A DNA stretch of 25,671 nt from an uncultured Azohydromonas sp. (GTDB lineage Bacteria > Pseudomonadota > Gammaproteobacteria > Burkholderiales > Burkholderiaceae_C), in assembly GCF_937926365.1 (NCBI RefSeq), contig NZ_CALAOH010000190.1, positions 1 to 25,671 of the forward strand, written 5' to 3'. The translations under genes and the position numbers were made by a program. This document shows positions 9,414 to 16,047 of this stretch, piece by piece; position 1 is the first letter of the stretch, and each line of letters starts with the position of its first letter. Under the pieces are notes generated by a model. It had not been told where the DNA came from and searched no databases. It saw nothing but the letters and a program-made list of their open reading frames with translations.

Positions 9414-9727
9414 GAAGAAGGGTGGTTTCTGAAAGAGGCGGGGGATTCTAGGGAGGCCCGCAGTCCCGCGGACTGGCCAGGGCTTGCCCAGGGAAGGCCC
9501 GGGAGAGCAATCCCGTGGCCCAAGGCGGTGCCCTTCTGTGATGTGATTCGCGGATCGGCATTTTTGGGCGTCAGACGCACGACACCTCGCATGAGAAGGA
9601 AGACCCCCCGGCATTGGCCTAGAACGGCGAGACATAAGGCCGGTGCTAGCATGCAGGCACCCCACGGCAAGATGGGGTGCCGGTGTTCCGAGCCGGCAGT
9701 TCTAGGCACCCCGCACTGGAGAGCTGC
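9414..9727. other. 314-base divergent intergenic region between uvrA and the receiver gene
   Basis: This gap must hold the promoters for uvrA (leftward) and the receiver gene (rightward). I see no believable ORF and no SOS box of the CTGT-N8-ACAG type. It contains a possible extended -10 (TGCTAGCAT, 9644-9652) with no good -35 partner, directly followed by a perfect 9-bp inverted repeat (9656-9681). Confidence 0.6.
9656..9681. promoter_or_regulatory. Perfect inverted repeat in the receiver gene leader (operator or hairpin)
   Basis: GGCACCCCA (9656-9664) and TGGGGTGCC (9673-9681) form a perfect 9-bp inverted repeat around an 8-base spacer. GGCACCCC occurs again at 9705-9712, just before the ribosome binding site. 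The repeat starts 4 nt after a possible extended -10 (TGCTAGCAT), so it would cover the transcription start or form a hairpin at the 5' end of the mRNA. There is no T tract, so a terminator is unlikely. Function is inferred only. Confidence 0.4.
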
Positions 9728-10168
9728 ATGAATTCGGTGCCTCAAGCACCCACCGACGCCCCCCCTGCCGCCGGCCCGGCCCTGGGCCCGGTGCTGCTGG
9801 TGGAGGACCACCCGGTCAATCAGATGATCGCGCTGGAAATGCTCAAGGCGCTGGGCCTGGAGGTTCTTACTGCCGACGACGGCGCACAAGCACTGGAACG
9901 CTGCGAAGCCACGCCGCCGCGCCTGGTGCTGATGGACCTGCAGATGCCCGTGATGGACGGCCTGCAGGCCACGCGCAAGCTGCGCGAGATGCAGCAGCAA
10001 GGCCGGCTGCCCGGCTTTCCCATCCTGGCCCTCACCGCCCACGCCTTGGCCAGCGACCGCGAAATGGCGCTGGCCGCCGGCATGGACGACTACCTCACCA
10101 AGCCCATCGTCTTCGAAACCCTGCGCCGCGCCCTGGCGCGCTGGCTGCCCGAATTGCCGGCCGGCTGA
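9728..10168 (+). CDS. Single-domain response regulator (receiver protein, hybrid-kinase type)
   Basis: 146 residues: a disordered Ala/Pro-rich leader (1-20), then one complete receiver domain and no output domain. The acidic pocket is E26-D27 (LLVEDHPVN), the phospho-acceptor D70 (LMDLQMPVMDG), the switch Thr T103 (LALTAHA) and the conserved K125 (DDYLTKPI). The VNQ and MPVMDG style resembles receiver domains of hybrid histidine kinases, so it probably works as a phosphoryl shuttle or CheY-like partner. The ATG at 9728 has GGAGAG upstream; the longer ORF from 9677 would cross the inverted repeat. No histidine kinase lies nearby, so its partner is unknown. Confidence 0.9.
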   Translation: MNSVPQAPTDAPPAAGPALGPVLLVEDHPVNQMIALEMLKALGLEVLTADDGAQALERCEATPPRLVLMDLQMPVMDGLQATRKLREMQQQGRLPGFPILALTAHALASDREMALAAGMDDYLTKPIVFETLRRALARWLPELPAG

Positions 10169-10193
10169 GGCTGCAGCTGCTTACACTTTGCCC

Positions 10194-10227
10194 GGGCCGC
10201 GCGGGCACTCCGCTGCGGGCGCGGCCC
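10194..10227 (+). terminator. GC-rich hairpin after the receiver gene (possible terminator)
   Basis: GGGCCGCGC (10194-10202) pairs perfectly with GCGCGGCCC (10219-10227) across a 16-base loop, followed by a pyrimidine-rich stretch without a clean T run. It lies 25 nt after the receiver stop. It could be a weak terminator or a leader structure for the next gene. Confidence 0.4.
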
Positions 10228-10298
10228 TGTTCCACGTCCTTCTTCCCATTCCTACAGAGCGCCCGCCCAAGGGCAGGAGCGCCATCGGAGACAAAACC

Positions 10299-11285
10299 AT
10301 GACCCAACGCCGCACGCTGCTGGCCTGTGCCGCCGCAGCCACCTCCCTCGTCGCCCTGTGCGCGCAGGCGCAGACCCCCCCGGCCGCCTGGCCCGCCAAG
10401 CCCGTGACCATCCTCGTGCCCTTCCCGGCCGGCGGCGGCACCGACACCTTCGCGCGGCCGCTGTTCGCGGCCATGACCAAGAACACCGGGCGCCAGTTCG
10501 TGATCGACAACAAGGGCGGCGCCGGCGGCACCCTGGGCGCCGGGCTGGCGGCGCGCATGCCCGCCGACGGCCACAACTTCTTCATGGGCGGCGTGCACCA
10601 TGCCATCGCACCGTCCATGTACCCGAAGCTGGACTACAGCCTGGAGAAGGACTTCATCCCCGTCGGCCTGGTGTCCAGCGTGCCGCAGGTGGTGGTGGTC
10701 AACGCCGCCAAGGCGCCCGCGAAGGACCTGCAGGGCCTGCTGGCCCAGTTGCGCGCCCGTCCGGGCCAGCTCACCTACGCCTCGGCCGGCAACGGCACCT
10801 CGCACCACTTGGCCGGCGAGCTGTTCAAGCTGCAGACCAGGACCTTCATCACCCACATCCCTTACCGCGGCGCGGGCCCGGCGCTGCAGGATCTGATGGC
10901 CGGCCAGGTGGACATGCTGTTCGACGGCCTGGGCTCCTCGGCCGGCCACATCCGCAGCGGGCGCCTCAAGGGCCTGGCCGTGGCCGGCGAGCGCCGCGCC
11001 CCCGGCTTCCCCGACATCCCCACCGCGCGCGAGCTGGGCGTGCCCGATTACGTGGTCAGCACCTGGTACGGCATCTGGGCGCCCAAGGGCACGCCGCGCG
11101 AGGCCATCGAGCGCATGCAGGCCGAGCTGAAGAAGGCGCTGAACGCCGACGACATGAAAGCCACCTGGACCGGCCTGGGCAGCGAGACGCCCGACGCCTG
11201 GGGTGACGCCTTCGGCGCCTACGTCGCCAAGGAAACCAAGCGCTGGGCCGAGGTGGTCAAGGCTTCCGGCACGCGGCTGGAGTGA
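10299..11285 (+). CDS. Bug/TctC-family periplasmic substrate-binding protein
   Basis: 328 residues. A Sec signal peptide (RRTLLACAAAATSLVALCAQA, cleavage near residue 24) precedes a mature binding protein of the Bug family, the solute receptors related to the tripartite tricarboxylate transporters. The family loop PFPAGGGTD follows the first strand (PVTILV), and later blocks include YASAGNGTSHHLAGELF and HIPYRGAGPALQDLMAGQVD. These proteins bind carboxylates or similar small molecules, but the ligand cannot be read from sequence. The ATG at 10299 has GGAG 8 nt upstream; an in-frame start at 10188 would add a non-signal extension. No membrane subunits (TctA/TctB) are near. Malonyl-CoA synthetase follows on the same strand, so malonate or a related diacid is a possible ligand. 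Confidence 0.92.
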   Translation: MTQRRTLLACAAAATSLVALCAQAQTPPAAWPAKPVTILVPFPAGGGTDTFARPLFAAMTKNTGRQFVIDNKGGAGGTLGAGLAARMPADGHNFFMGGVHHAIAPSMYPKLDYSLEKDFIPVGLVSSVPQVVVVNAAKAPAKDLQGLLAQLRARPGQLTYASAGNGTSHHLAGELFKLQTRTFITHIPYRGAGPALQDLMAGQVDMLFDGLGSSAGHIRSGRLKGLAVAGERRAPGFPDIPTARELGVPDYVVSTWYGIWAPKGTPREAIERMQAELKKALNADDMKATWTGLGSETPDAWGDAFGAYVAKETKRWAEVVKASGTRLE

Positions 11286-11305
11286 CGTAGGCTGCGCCCC
11301 CTCAA

Positions 11306-11324
11306 GGCCGCCGCCCTGGCGGCC
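11306..11324 (+). terminator. Short GC hairpin between the binding protein and matB
   Basis: GGCCGCC (11306-11312) and GGCGGCC (11318-11324) pair perfectly across a 5-base loop, 20 nt after the binding-protein stop. No T tract follows, so it may attenuate or stabilise RNA rather than fully terminate transcription. Confidence 0.35.
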
Positions 11325-11406
11325 GGCATCATTCGAAGACGGCCGGCTGAGCGCCCCGCGCGCGCACCGGCCCCTGATCCGCCTCCGGTTTTCCGTCTGA
11401 CTTCCC

Positions 11407-12954
11407 ATGAGCAACCTCTACGCCGCGCTGCGCGCGGGCTTCCCCGCCGACCTGGACCGCTGCGCCATCGAAGCGCTGGACGCCCCGGGCGGCCCGCTCT
11501 ACTACAGCTGGCGCGACATCGAGCGCGGCAGCGCCATGATCGCCAACCTGCTGCAGGGCCTGGAGCTGCCGACCGGCGCCGACGGCGTGCCGCCGCGCGT
11601 GGCGGTGCAGGTGGACAAGAGCGTCGAGGCGCTGATGCTCTACCTGGGCGTGCTGCGCGCCGGCATGGTGTACCTGCCGCTGAACAACGCCTACCAGGCC
11701 GCCGAGGTCGAGTACTTCGTCGGCAACGCCGAGCCGGCGGTGGTGGTGTGCTCGCCGAAGAACTTCGGCTGGGTCAGCCGCATCGCCTTCAAGGCCGGCG
11801 CCGAGCACGTCTACACGCTGGGCGAGGAGCGCGATGGCACGCTGCTGCAGCGCGCCTCGGTGCAGAGCGGCCAGCACGAGCCCGTGGCGCGCAACGCCGA
11901 CGACCTGGCCGCCATCCTCTACACCAGCGGCACCACCGGGCGCAGCAAGGGCGCGATGCTCAGCCACGGCAACCTGCTGAGCAACGCGCAGGTGCTCAAG
12001 GACTACTGGGACTGGCGCGACGGCGACGTGCTGATCCACGCGCTGCCCATCTTCCACGTGCATGGCCTGTTCGTGGCCTCGCACGGCGCGCTGCTCAACG
12101 GCAGCCGGATGCTGTGGCTCAACCGCTTCGACCCGCGCGCGGTGATCGCGCAACTGCCGCGCGCCACGGTGTTCATGGGCGTGCCCACGCTGTACACGCG
12201 CATGCTGGCCGACCCCGGCCTCACGCGCGAGGCCTGCGCCGGCATGCGGCTGTTCATCTCCGGCTCCGCGCCGCTGCTGATCGACACCTTCCAGCAGTGG
12301 CAGCAGCGCAGCGGCCACACCATCCTGGAACGCTACGGCATGAGCGAGACGGCCATGCTCAGCTCCAACCCCTGCAAGCCACAGGACGGCGAGCGCCGCG
12401 GCGGCACCGTGGGCAAGCCGCTGCCGGGCGTGGGCATCCGCGTGCTGGACGACCACGGCAACCCCTGCCCGGCGGGCGAGATCGGCCACATCCAGGTGCG
12501 CGGCCCCAACGTCTTCGCCGGCTACTGGCGCATGCCGGAGAAGACCAAGGAGGAGTTCACCGCCGACGGCTGGTTCAAGACCGGCGACGTGGGGAAGTTC
12601 GAGGCCGACGGCTACCTGGTAATCGTGGGCCGCAGCAAGGACCTGATCATCTCCGGCGGCTACAACGTCTACCCGGCCGAGGTTGAAAGCTTCATCAATG
12701 AGCTGCCCGGAGTCGCGGAGAGCGCCGTCGTCGGCGTGCCGCATCCGGACTTCGGGGAGGCCGTCATCGCCGTGGTCATTCCCACGCCGGACGCGGCGCT
12801 GGATGCAGCCGAAATCATCGGCAGGTTGAAAGCTGGCATCGCCGGCTTCAAGGTGCCCAGGCAGGTCTTCATCGCGGCCGAGCTGCCGCGCAACGCGATG
12901 GGCAAGGTGCAGAAGAACCTGCTGCGCGACCAGAACCGCGCCCTCTTCAGCTGA
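11407..12954 (+). CDS. matB: Malonyl-CoA synthetase (malonate-CoA ligase), MatB type
   Basis: A 515-residue ANL-superfamily enzyme that joins malonate to CoA with ATP through a malonyl-AMP intermediate. Visible motifs are the ATP loop YTSGTTGRSKG (172-182), RYGMSETAMLSSNP (about 309-322), the TGD hinge region (about 392-394), GRSKDLIISGGYNVYP (about 408-425) and the C-terminal catalytic lysine in AMGKVQKNLL (K500). The ERYGMSET...GERRGGTVGKPLPGV block is typical of MatB rather than long-chain acyl-CoA ligases. The ATG at 11407 lacks a strong Shine-Dalgarno. The stop overlaps the ATG of the next gene (TGATG). No malonyl-CoA decarboxylase is present here, so the product may feed fatty acid or polyketide synthesis or detoxify malonate. 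Confidence 0.9.
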   Translation: MSNLYAALRAGFPADLDRCAIEALDAPGGPLYYSWRDIERGSAMIANLLQGLELPTGADGVPPRVAVQVDKSVEALMLYLGVLRAGMVYLPLNNAYQAAEVEYFVGNAEPAVVVCSPKNFGWVSRIAFKAGAEHVYTLGEERDGTLLQRASVQSGQHEPVARNADDLAAILYTSGTTGRSKGAMLSHGNLLSNAQVLKDYWDWRDGDVLIHALPIFHVHGLFVASHGALLNGSRMLWLNRFDPRAVIAQLPRATVFMGVPTLYTRMLADPGLTREACAGMRLFISGSAPLLIDTFQQWQQRSGHTILERYGMSETAMLSSNPCKPQDGERRGGTVGKPLPGVGIRVLDDHGNPCPAGEIGHIQVRGPNVFAGYWRMPEKTKEEFTADGWFKTGDVGKFEADGYLVIVGRSKDLIISGGYNVYPAEVESFINELPGVAESAVVGVPHPDFGEAVIAVVIPTPDAALDAAEIIGRLKAGIAGFKVPRQVFIAAELPRNAMGKVQKNLLRDQNRALFS

Positions 12955-13196
12955 TGGCCATGAGCGACGCCGCGCAAGTGAAAGCCCTGGACGACCGTTG
13001 CCCGCGCTGCGGGGGCGCCTTCCACTGCGGCGTCAGCGACGCCGGGCCCTGCGCCTGCACCACCGTGACGCTGAGCGCGGCGTTGCAGGCGCAACTGCGG
13101 GAGCGCTGGTCCGGCTGCCTGTGCGTGAGCTGCCTGGCGACACTGGCGGGAGGCGCCGAGCTGGAGCCCGGGGCTCAGGCCACCAGGTCCACCTGA
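12954..13196 (+). CDS. Small cysteine-rich CWC-family protein
   Basis: 80 residues with eight cysteines: C16 and C19 (CPRC), C25, C33 and C35, then C55, C57 and C60 (CLCVSC). The spacing and the central ALQAQLRERW helix match the cysteine-rich CWC family of small proteobacterial proteins, presumed metal binders of unknown role. The start ATG overlaps the matB stop by one base (TGATG), so it is probably translationally coupled to matB; a second ATG at 12960 is a possible alternative. No signal peptide is visible, so it is probably cytoplasmic. The last 22 nt overlap the 3' end of the convergent EF-hand-type gene. Confidence 0.8.
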   Translation: MAMSDAAQVKALDDRCPRCGGAFHCGVSDAGPCACTTVTLSAALQAQLRERWSGCLCVSCLATLAGGAELEPGAQATRST

Positions 13197-14296
13197 CTCA
13201 CCGTCCCCGCACCCATCCCGTCCTCCTGCAAGAACACGCTGCTGGCACGCATCACGCCCTGCTCGCGGTTGTTCGCGTCCTTGAAGATGAAGGGCGTGGC
13301 CGTGCGCTGCGTGGACAGCGCGCCAATGTTGGCGCTGAGCAGGTCCTGCAGCCGGTCCTGCCCCGCCTCGTCCTTGGTCCACAGGCGCAACCGGTTGAAG
13401 TCCGCATCGTTCTCGTCGATCCAGCCGTTGCCGTCGCTGTCCAGCGCGGCCAGCTCGGCGAAACCGTCACCGCTGCGGGTGCCGAACAGCTCACTGCCGT
13501 CGTTGACCTGGCCGTCGCCGTTGCGGTCGAACACCAGGAAACCGCTGCCCGGCTTTACGAAGCTGATGCGCTCCTGGTCGCCATCGGCGTCCAGGTCGAA
13601 GCTGAACTTGGTGTCGGTCAGCTCGACCGCGTGGCCCGGGTAGCTGAGGATCAGCGGGTCCTTGAGCTGCTCGCCCATGCGCACGTGCAGGCTCTCGGTG
13701 CTGACAAAGCTGCGCTCCATCTGGAGCTGCACGCTGAAGTTGATTTCCCGGCCGTCGGCGGTGCGGACGATGCCCTGAGCCTGGAACTGCATGAGTTCGC
13801 TTTCCTGCACCGTGCGCTCCACGTCGTAGCGCAGGCCCACGGCGTTGGCGCTGCCTTCAGCGGCGCCACGACCGTCGGCAACGGCGACCGGTGCCGGCCT
13901 CGGGAGCTCGTCCTGCGGCCGGTCGCCGTAAACGCGCAAGCGCTCGCCCATCAGCTTTTCCAGCATGGAACGCAGCAGTTGCAGCTTAGGAGGCAGCACG
14001 GCCGACCTGGATGATTCGCAGCTATCAGCGCTCTCCGTGTGGTTCACCTCGGTCGAAACCGCTGCACTTTCCCATTGCGCCGCGCTGGCCGCCGCGGCCC
14101 GGGCCGCGGCCAGCCGGCCCGCGATCGAGATCTGCACCGCGGCACCCGCATCGAGGCGGATGCCGGCCTGCGTGCTTTCGGCGTCGTAGCGCACGCTCCG
14201 GCCCGGGCCCCAAGCCTCGAAGCTCTCGCGCACAGTGGTCTGGTGGCTCTCGGCGTGGGCCGCAGCCATCTGCATGCTGGAACTGGCGATCTTCAT
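13175..14296 (-). CDS. EF-hand/VCBS-type calcium-binding protein of unknown role
   Basis: 373 residues without a signal peptide or membrane segment. The N-terminal half is Ala/Ser-rich and probably flexible, followed by LQLLRSMLEKLMGERLRVY (105-123). The C-terminal part holds three Asp-rich loops of calcium-binding type: DLDADGDQERI (234-244), DRNGDGQVNDGSE (257-269) and DSDGNGWIDEND (286-297, a full 12-position EF-hand loop). The FDRNGDG...ELFG...DSDGNGWID arrangement is widespread in secreted or surface proteobacterial proteins of unknown function. The start ATG has GGGAAG upstream. The next gene upstream (14389-15219) is a shorter paralogue. A cytoplasmic place or export by type I or another leaderless route cannot be decided. 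Confidence 0.8.
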   Translation of the reverse strand: MKIASSSMQMAAAHAESHQTTVRESFEAWGPGRSVRYDAESTQAGIRLDAGAAVQISIAGRLAAARAAAASAAQWESAAVSTEVNHTESADSCESSRSAVLPPKLQLLRSMLEKLMGERLRVYGDRPQDELPRPAPVAVADGRGAAEGSANAVGLRYDVERTVQESELMQFQAQGIVRTADGREINFSVQLQMERSFVSTESLHVRMGEQLKDPLILSYPGHAVELTDTKFSFDLDADGDQERISFVKPGSGFLVFDRNGDGQVNDGSELFGTRSGDGFAELAALDSDGNGWIDENDADFNRLRLWTKDEAGQDRLQDLLSANIGALSTQRTATPFIFKDANNREQGVMRASSVFLQEDGMGAGTVSQVDLVA

Positions 14297-14388
14297 GCAC
14301 GTCTTCCCATCAGGGGTTCTGGTGCATGGAAGTAACGGCAGATGTCTGGGAATCTTGAGCTGCTGATACTGGACGCCAACGGCCTCTA

Positions 14389-15219
14389 TCAGATCACCCG
14401 GATGGTGCGCAGCGCGGCCTTCACGTCCTCCACGGTGAATGCCTTGGAGGCGGTCTTCTCGAAAACCACCATGCCACTGCCGATCATCTGTGGCCGGCCC
14501 GTGCCGTTGGCGACGGCCATGCCGAGATCAAAGCGCAAGCCATGGCCTAACAGGTCCGAGGCGGGGCCGGCATGCACCGCTTCCGGCTCCAGCTTCGGTT
14601 TCAGCTCGGGTTGCGGCTCCGGTTCAGACGCGCCGCCCTCGACCCGGTTGACGCTCACGTCAACGCTATGGACCTCCGGCGGGCGCCCCACCAGTGTCAC
14701 GACCACCGAGAAGCCGACGCGCAGCCCGTCAGAGGTTGTGACCGCACCACTAGATGCGTACCTCATCAACTGACTGCCTGGAGCGAACTGCAACCCGGCT
14801 TCGGTCAGCTCACTGACCAATGCGGCGCTGCCTCCAATCAGGGCCATGGGGCCCAGGTCAATAGCGTTGAAGACACCGACCCGCTTGCCTGTGACCTGCT
14901 CGACGATGCTCTGGACCGTATGAAGCTGTGGCAGGGGCAGCATGCCGTTGCCGCCTGCACCGATGTCCATGGCGTATGAGCTGGCCTGCGTACGGGCCGT
15001 GGCCGTCAAACCCGCTGAGCCGACCACGTTTGCCATGGCCTGTCCCGCGGTCGACAGATGCACCGAAAGGGCGCTCTGCGCCTGCGCCGGGGCGACAGCC
15101 TGCGCATGGCGCACGCCGCCTCCACTGTTGCGGTGCCCCTCCTTGGCGCCACCAAGAAGCTGCTGCTCGCTGGCCAGCTGCGCCAGCAGCGTTTCCGGCC
15201 TGGATCCCTCGACCCTCAT
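14389..15219 (-). CDS. Uncharacterised protein, diverged paralogue of the adjacent EF-hand-type protein lacking the calcium loops
   Basis: 276 residues, no signal peptide, an Ala/Gly-rich N-terminus and a Pro/Glu-rich linker near 199-214. It aligns in order with the downstream neighbour: VQSIVEQVTGKRVGVF (102-117) with LRSMLEKLMGERLRVY, QLMRYASSGAVTTSDGLRVGF (150-170) with a similar segment there, and RFDLGMAV...GSGMVVF (229-253) with the FSFDLDADGD...GSGFLVF block. It stops about where the Asp-rich loops start in the neighbour, ending in a short helix (VEDVKAALRTI). ATG 15219 is chosen over GTG 15246 because GAGGGAGAA lies just upstream of it. The 92-nt gap to the neighbour suggests one transcript. 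Function unknown. Confidence 0.72.
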   Translation of the reverse strand: MRVEGSRPETLLAQLASEQQLLGGAKEGHRNSGGGVRHAQAVAPAQAQSALSVHLSTAGQAMANVVGSAGLTATARTQASSYAMDIGAGGNGMLPLPQLHTVQSIVEQVTGKRVGVFNAIDLGPMALIGGSAALVSELTEAGLQFAPGSQLMRYASSGAVTTSDGLRVGFSVVVTLVGRPPEVHSVDVSVNRVEGGASEPEPQPELKPKLEPEAVHAGPASDLLGHGLRFDLGMAVANGTGRPQMIGSGMVVFEKTASKAFTVEDVKAALRTIRVI

Positions 15220-15526
15220 GACTTCTCCCTCATGTGTTCCGGACACTGAACGGCTAACCGATCACGGTAGTGTTGGAGCGCCGCGGACCACCGGCGCAAA
15301 TCGCCATGAAATTTTCATAGTGATGTGCCTGACGCAGGCTATTCCATGACCACTGCACACGCGGTTCGCAACCATTCAGGCGTGAACTAATGCCGACTTT
15401 CACGCATTTGCATGCCAGATCGGCCCGGAATGCAGGGCTCAGGCTTCGGCCACAAAAAACGGCGCCACTCGCTGCAGCGCCGTTGCGGGAGACCGGGCAG
15501 CCAGGACAGCCACCCTGGGGCGAGGC
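15220..15526. other. 307-base intergenic region with a terminator and a small palindrome
   Basis: Between the EF-hand paralogue (leftward) and the BON lipoprotein (leftward). It holds the BON terminator (15454-15484), a short palindrome ATGAAA-T-TTTCAT (15306-15318) and presumably the promoter of the EF-hand pair. The part from about 15290 to 15415 is more AT-rich than its surroundings, as expected for a promoter. I could not assign -35 and -10 boxes, and no ORF with a ribosome binding site was seen. Confidence 0.5.
15454..15484 (-). terminator. Intrinsic terminator of the BON-domain gene
   Basis: Read on the minus strand, AACGGCGC and GCGCCGTT form a perfect 8-bp stem around an 11-base loop, followed by a T run (six A residues at 15454-15459 on the plus strand). 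It lies about 43 nt beyond the stop codon of the BON gene. Confidence 0.85.
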
Positions 15527-15862
15527 TCAGCCGGTGATCATCAGCTGGTTGTCCACCGACTTGACGCCCGAGATGGCACGGGCCATGGACTCGGCCTTCT
15601 GGCGCAGCGCGAAGGTCTTGACTTCGCCCTTGAGGCGCACGAAGCCCTGGGTGGAATCGATGTTGATCTTGATCGCGCTCAGGTCCGGGTCGGCCGCGTA
15701 CTTGGCCTTGAGCTCCGTGACGATCTTGGCGTCGTCCACCGCTTCGCCCACGGTGCGGTGCGGCGCGCCGTCGGCGCGGTCGGGGCTGCCGGCCAGGCTA
15801 CCGCAGCCGGCGAGGAAGGCGGAGGCGATCAGTGCGGCAGGGAGCAAGTGCTTCAGGTTCAT
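15527..15862 (-). CDS. BON-domain lipoprotein (OsmY-like)
   Basis: 111 residues. A lipoprotein signal peptide ends in the lipobox LAGC (about 17-20), so the mature protein should be lipid-anchored in the envelope. One BON domain follows (about residues 45-110: DDAKIVTELKAKYAADPDL, IDSTQGFVRLKGEVKT, GVKSVDNQLMI). BON domains bind phospholipids or other envelope ligands and occur in osmotic-shock proteins such as OsmY. ATG 15862 is chosen because AGGA lies 8 nt upstream and it starts the signal peptide directly; the ATG at 15898 would add 12 residues ahead of it. It is a single gene with its own terminator. Confidence 0.88.
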   Translation of the reverse strand: MNLKHLLPAALIASAFLAGCGSLAGSPDRADGAPHRTVGEAVDDAKIVTELKAKYAADPDLSAIKINIDSTQGFVRLKGEVKTFALRQKAESMARAISGVKSVDNQLMITG

Positions 15863-16047
15863 GAGCGAAATCCTCGGGATGTTTTGTTCAGAGTTCATTC
15901 GCGGCGCGGCCCATGCTGGCCGGCCCCACCGCGGCGGGTGCCCACCGGTGCCGGCATTCCAAAGCCGGCGGGACGGGCGCCCCGCTTCGGCAAGCCGCGT
16001 GCCTCATCAAGGCATGGGCAGCGCCATCACGGCGGCCCCCCACGGCT

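Noticed and set aside
9414..9665. N-terminal extension of UvrA by 84 residues
   Set aside because: The extension is low-complexity and runs through the divergent promoter gap and an inverted repeat; the family N-terminus begins at 9413.
9414..9727. LexA/SOS box before uvrA
   Set aside because: I looked for CTGT-N8-ACAG-like sites on both strands and found none; an isolated CTGT near 9536 has no partner.
4173..9731. A very long open frame (1852 codons) on the plus strand opposite uvrA
   Set aside because: It is a shadow of GC-rich codon use in uvrA: the translation is low-complexity Arg/Ala/His/Gln-rich with no domain, while the minus strand shows complete UvrA motifs throughout.
11329..12744. 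Long minus-strand frame opposite matB
   Set aside because: No recognisable domain and composition typical of antisense frames; matB motifs are complete on the plus strand.
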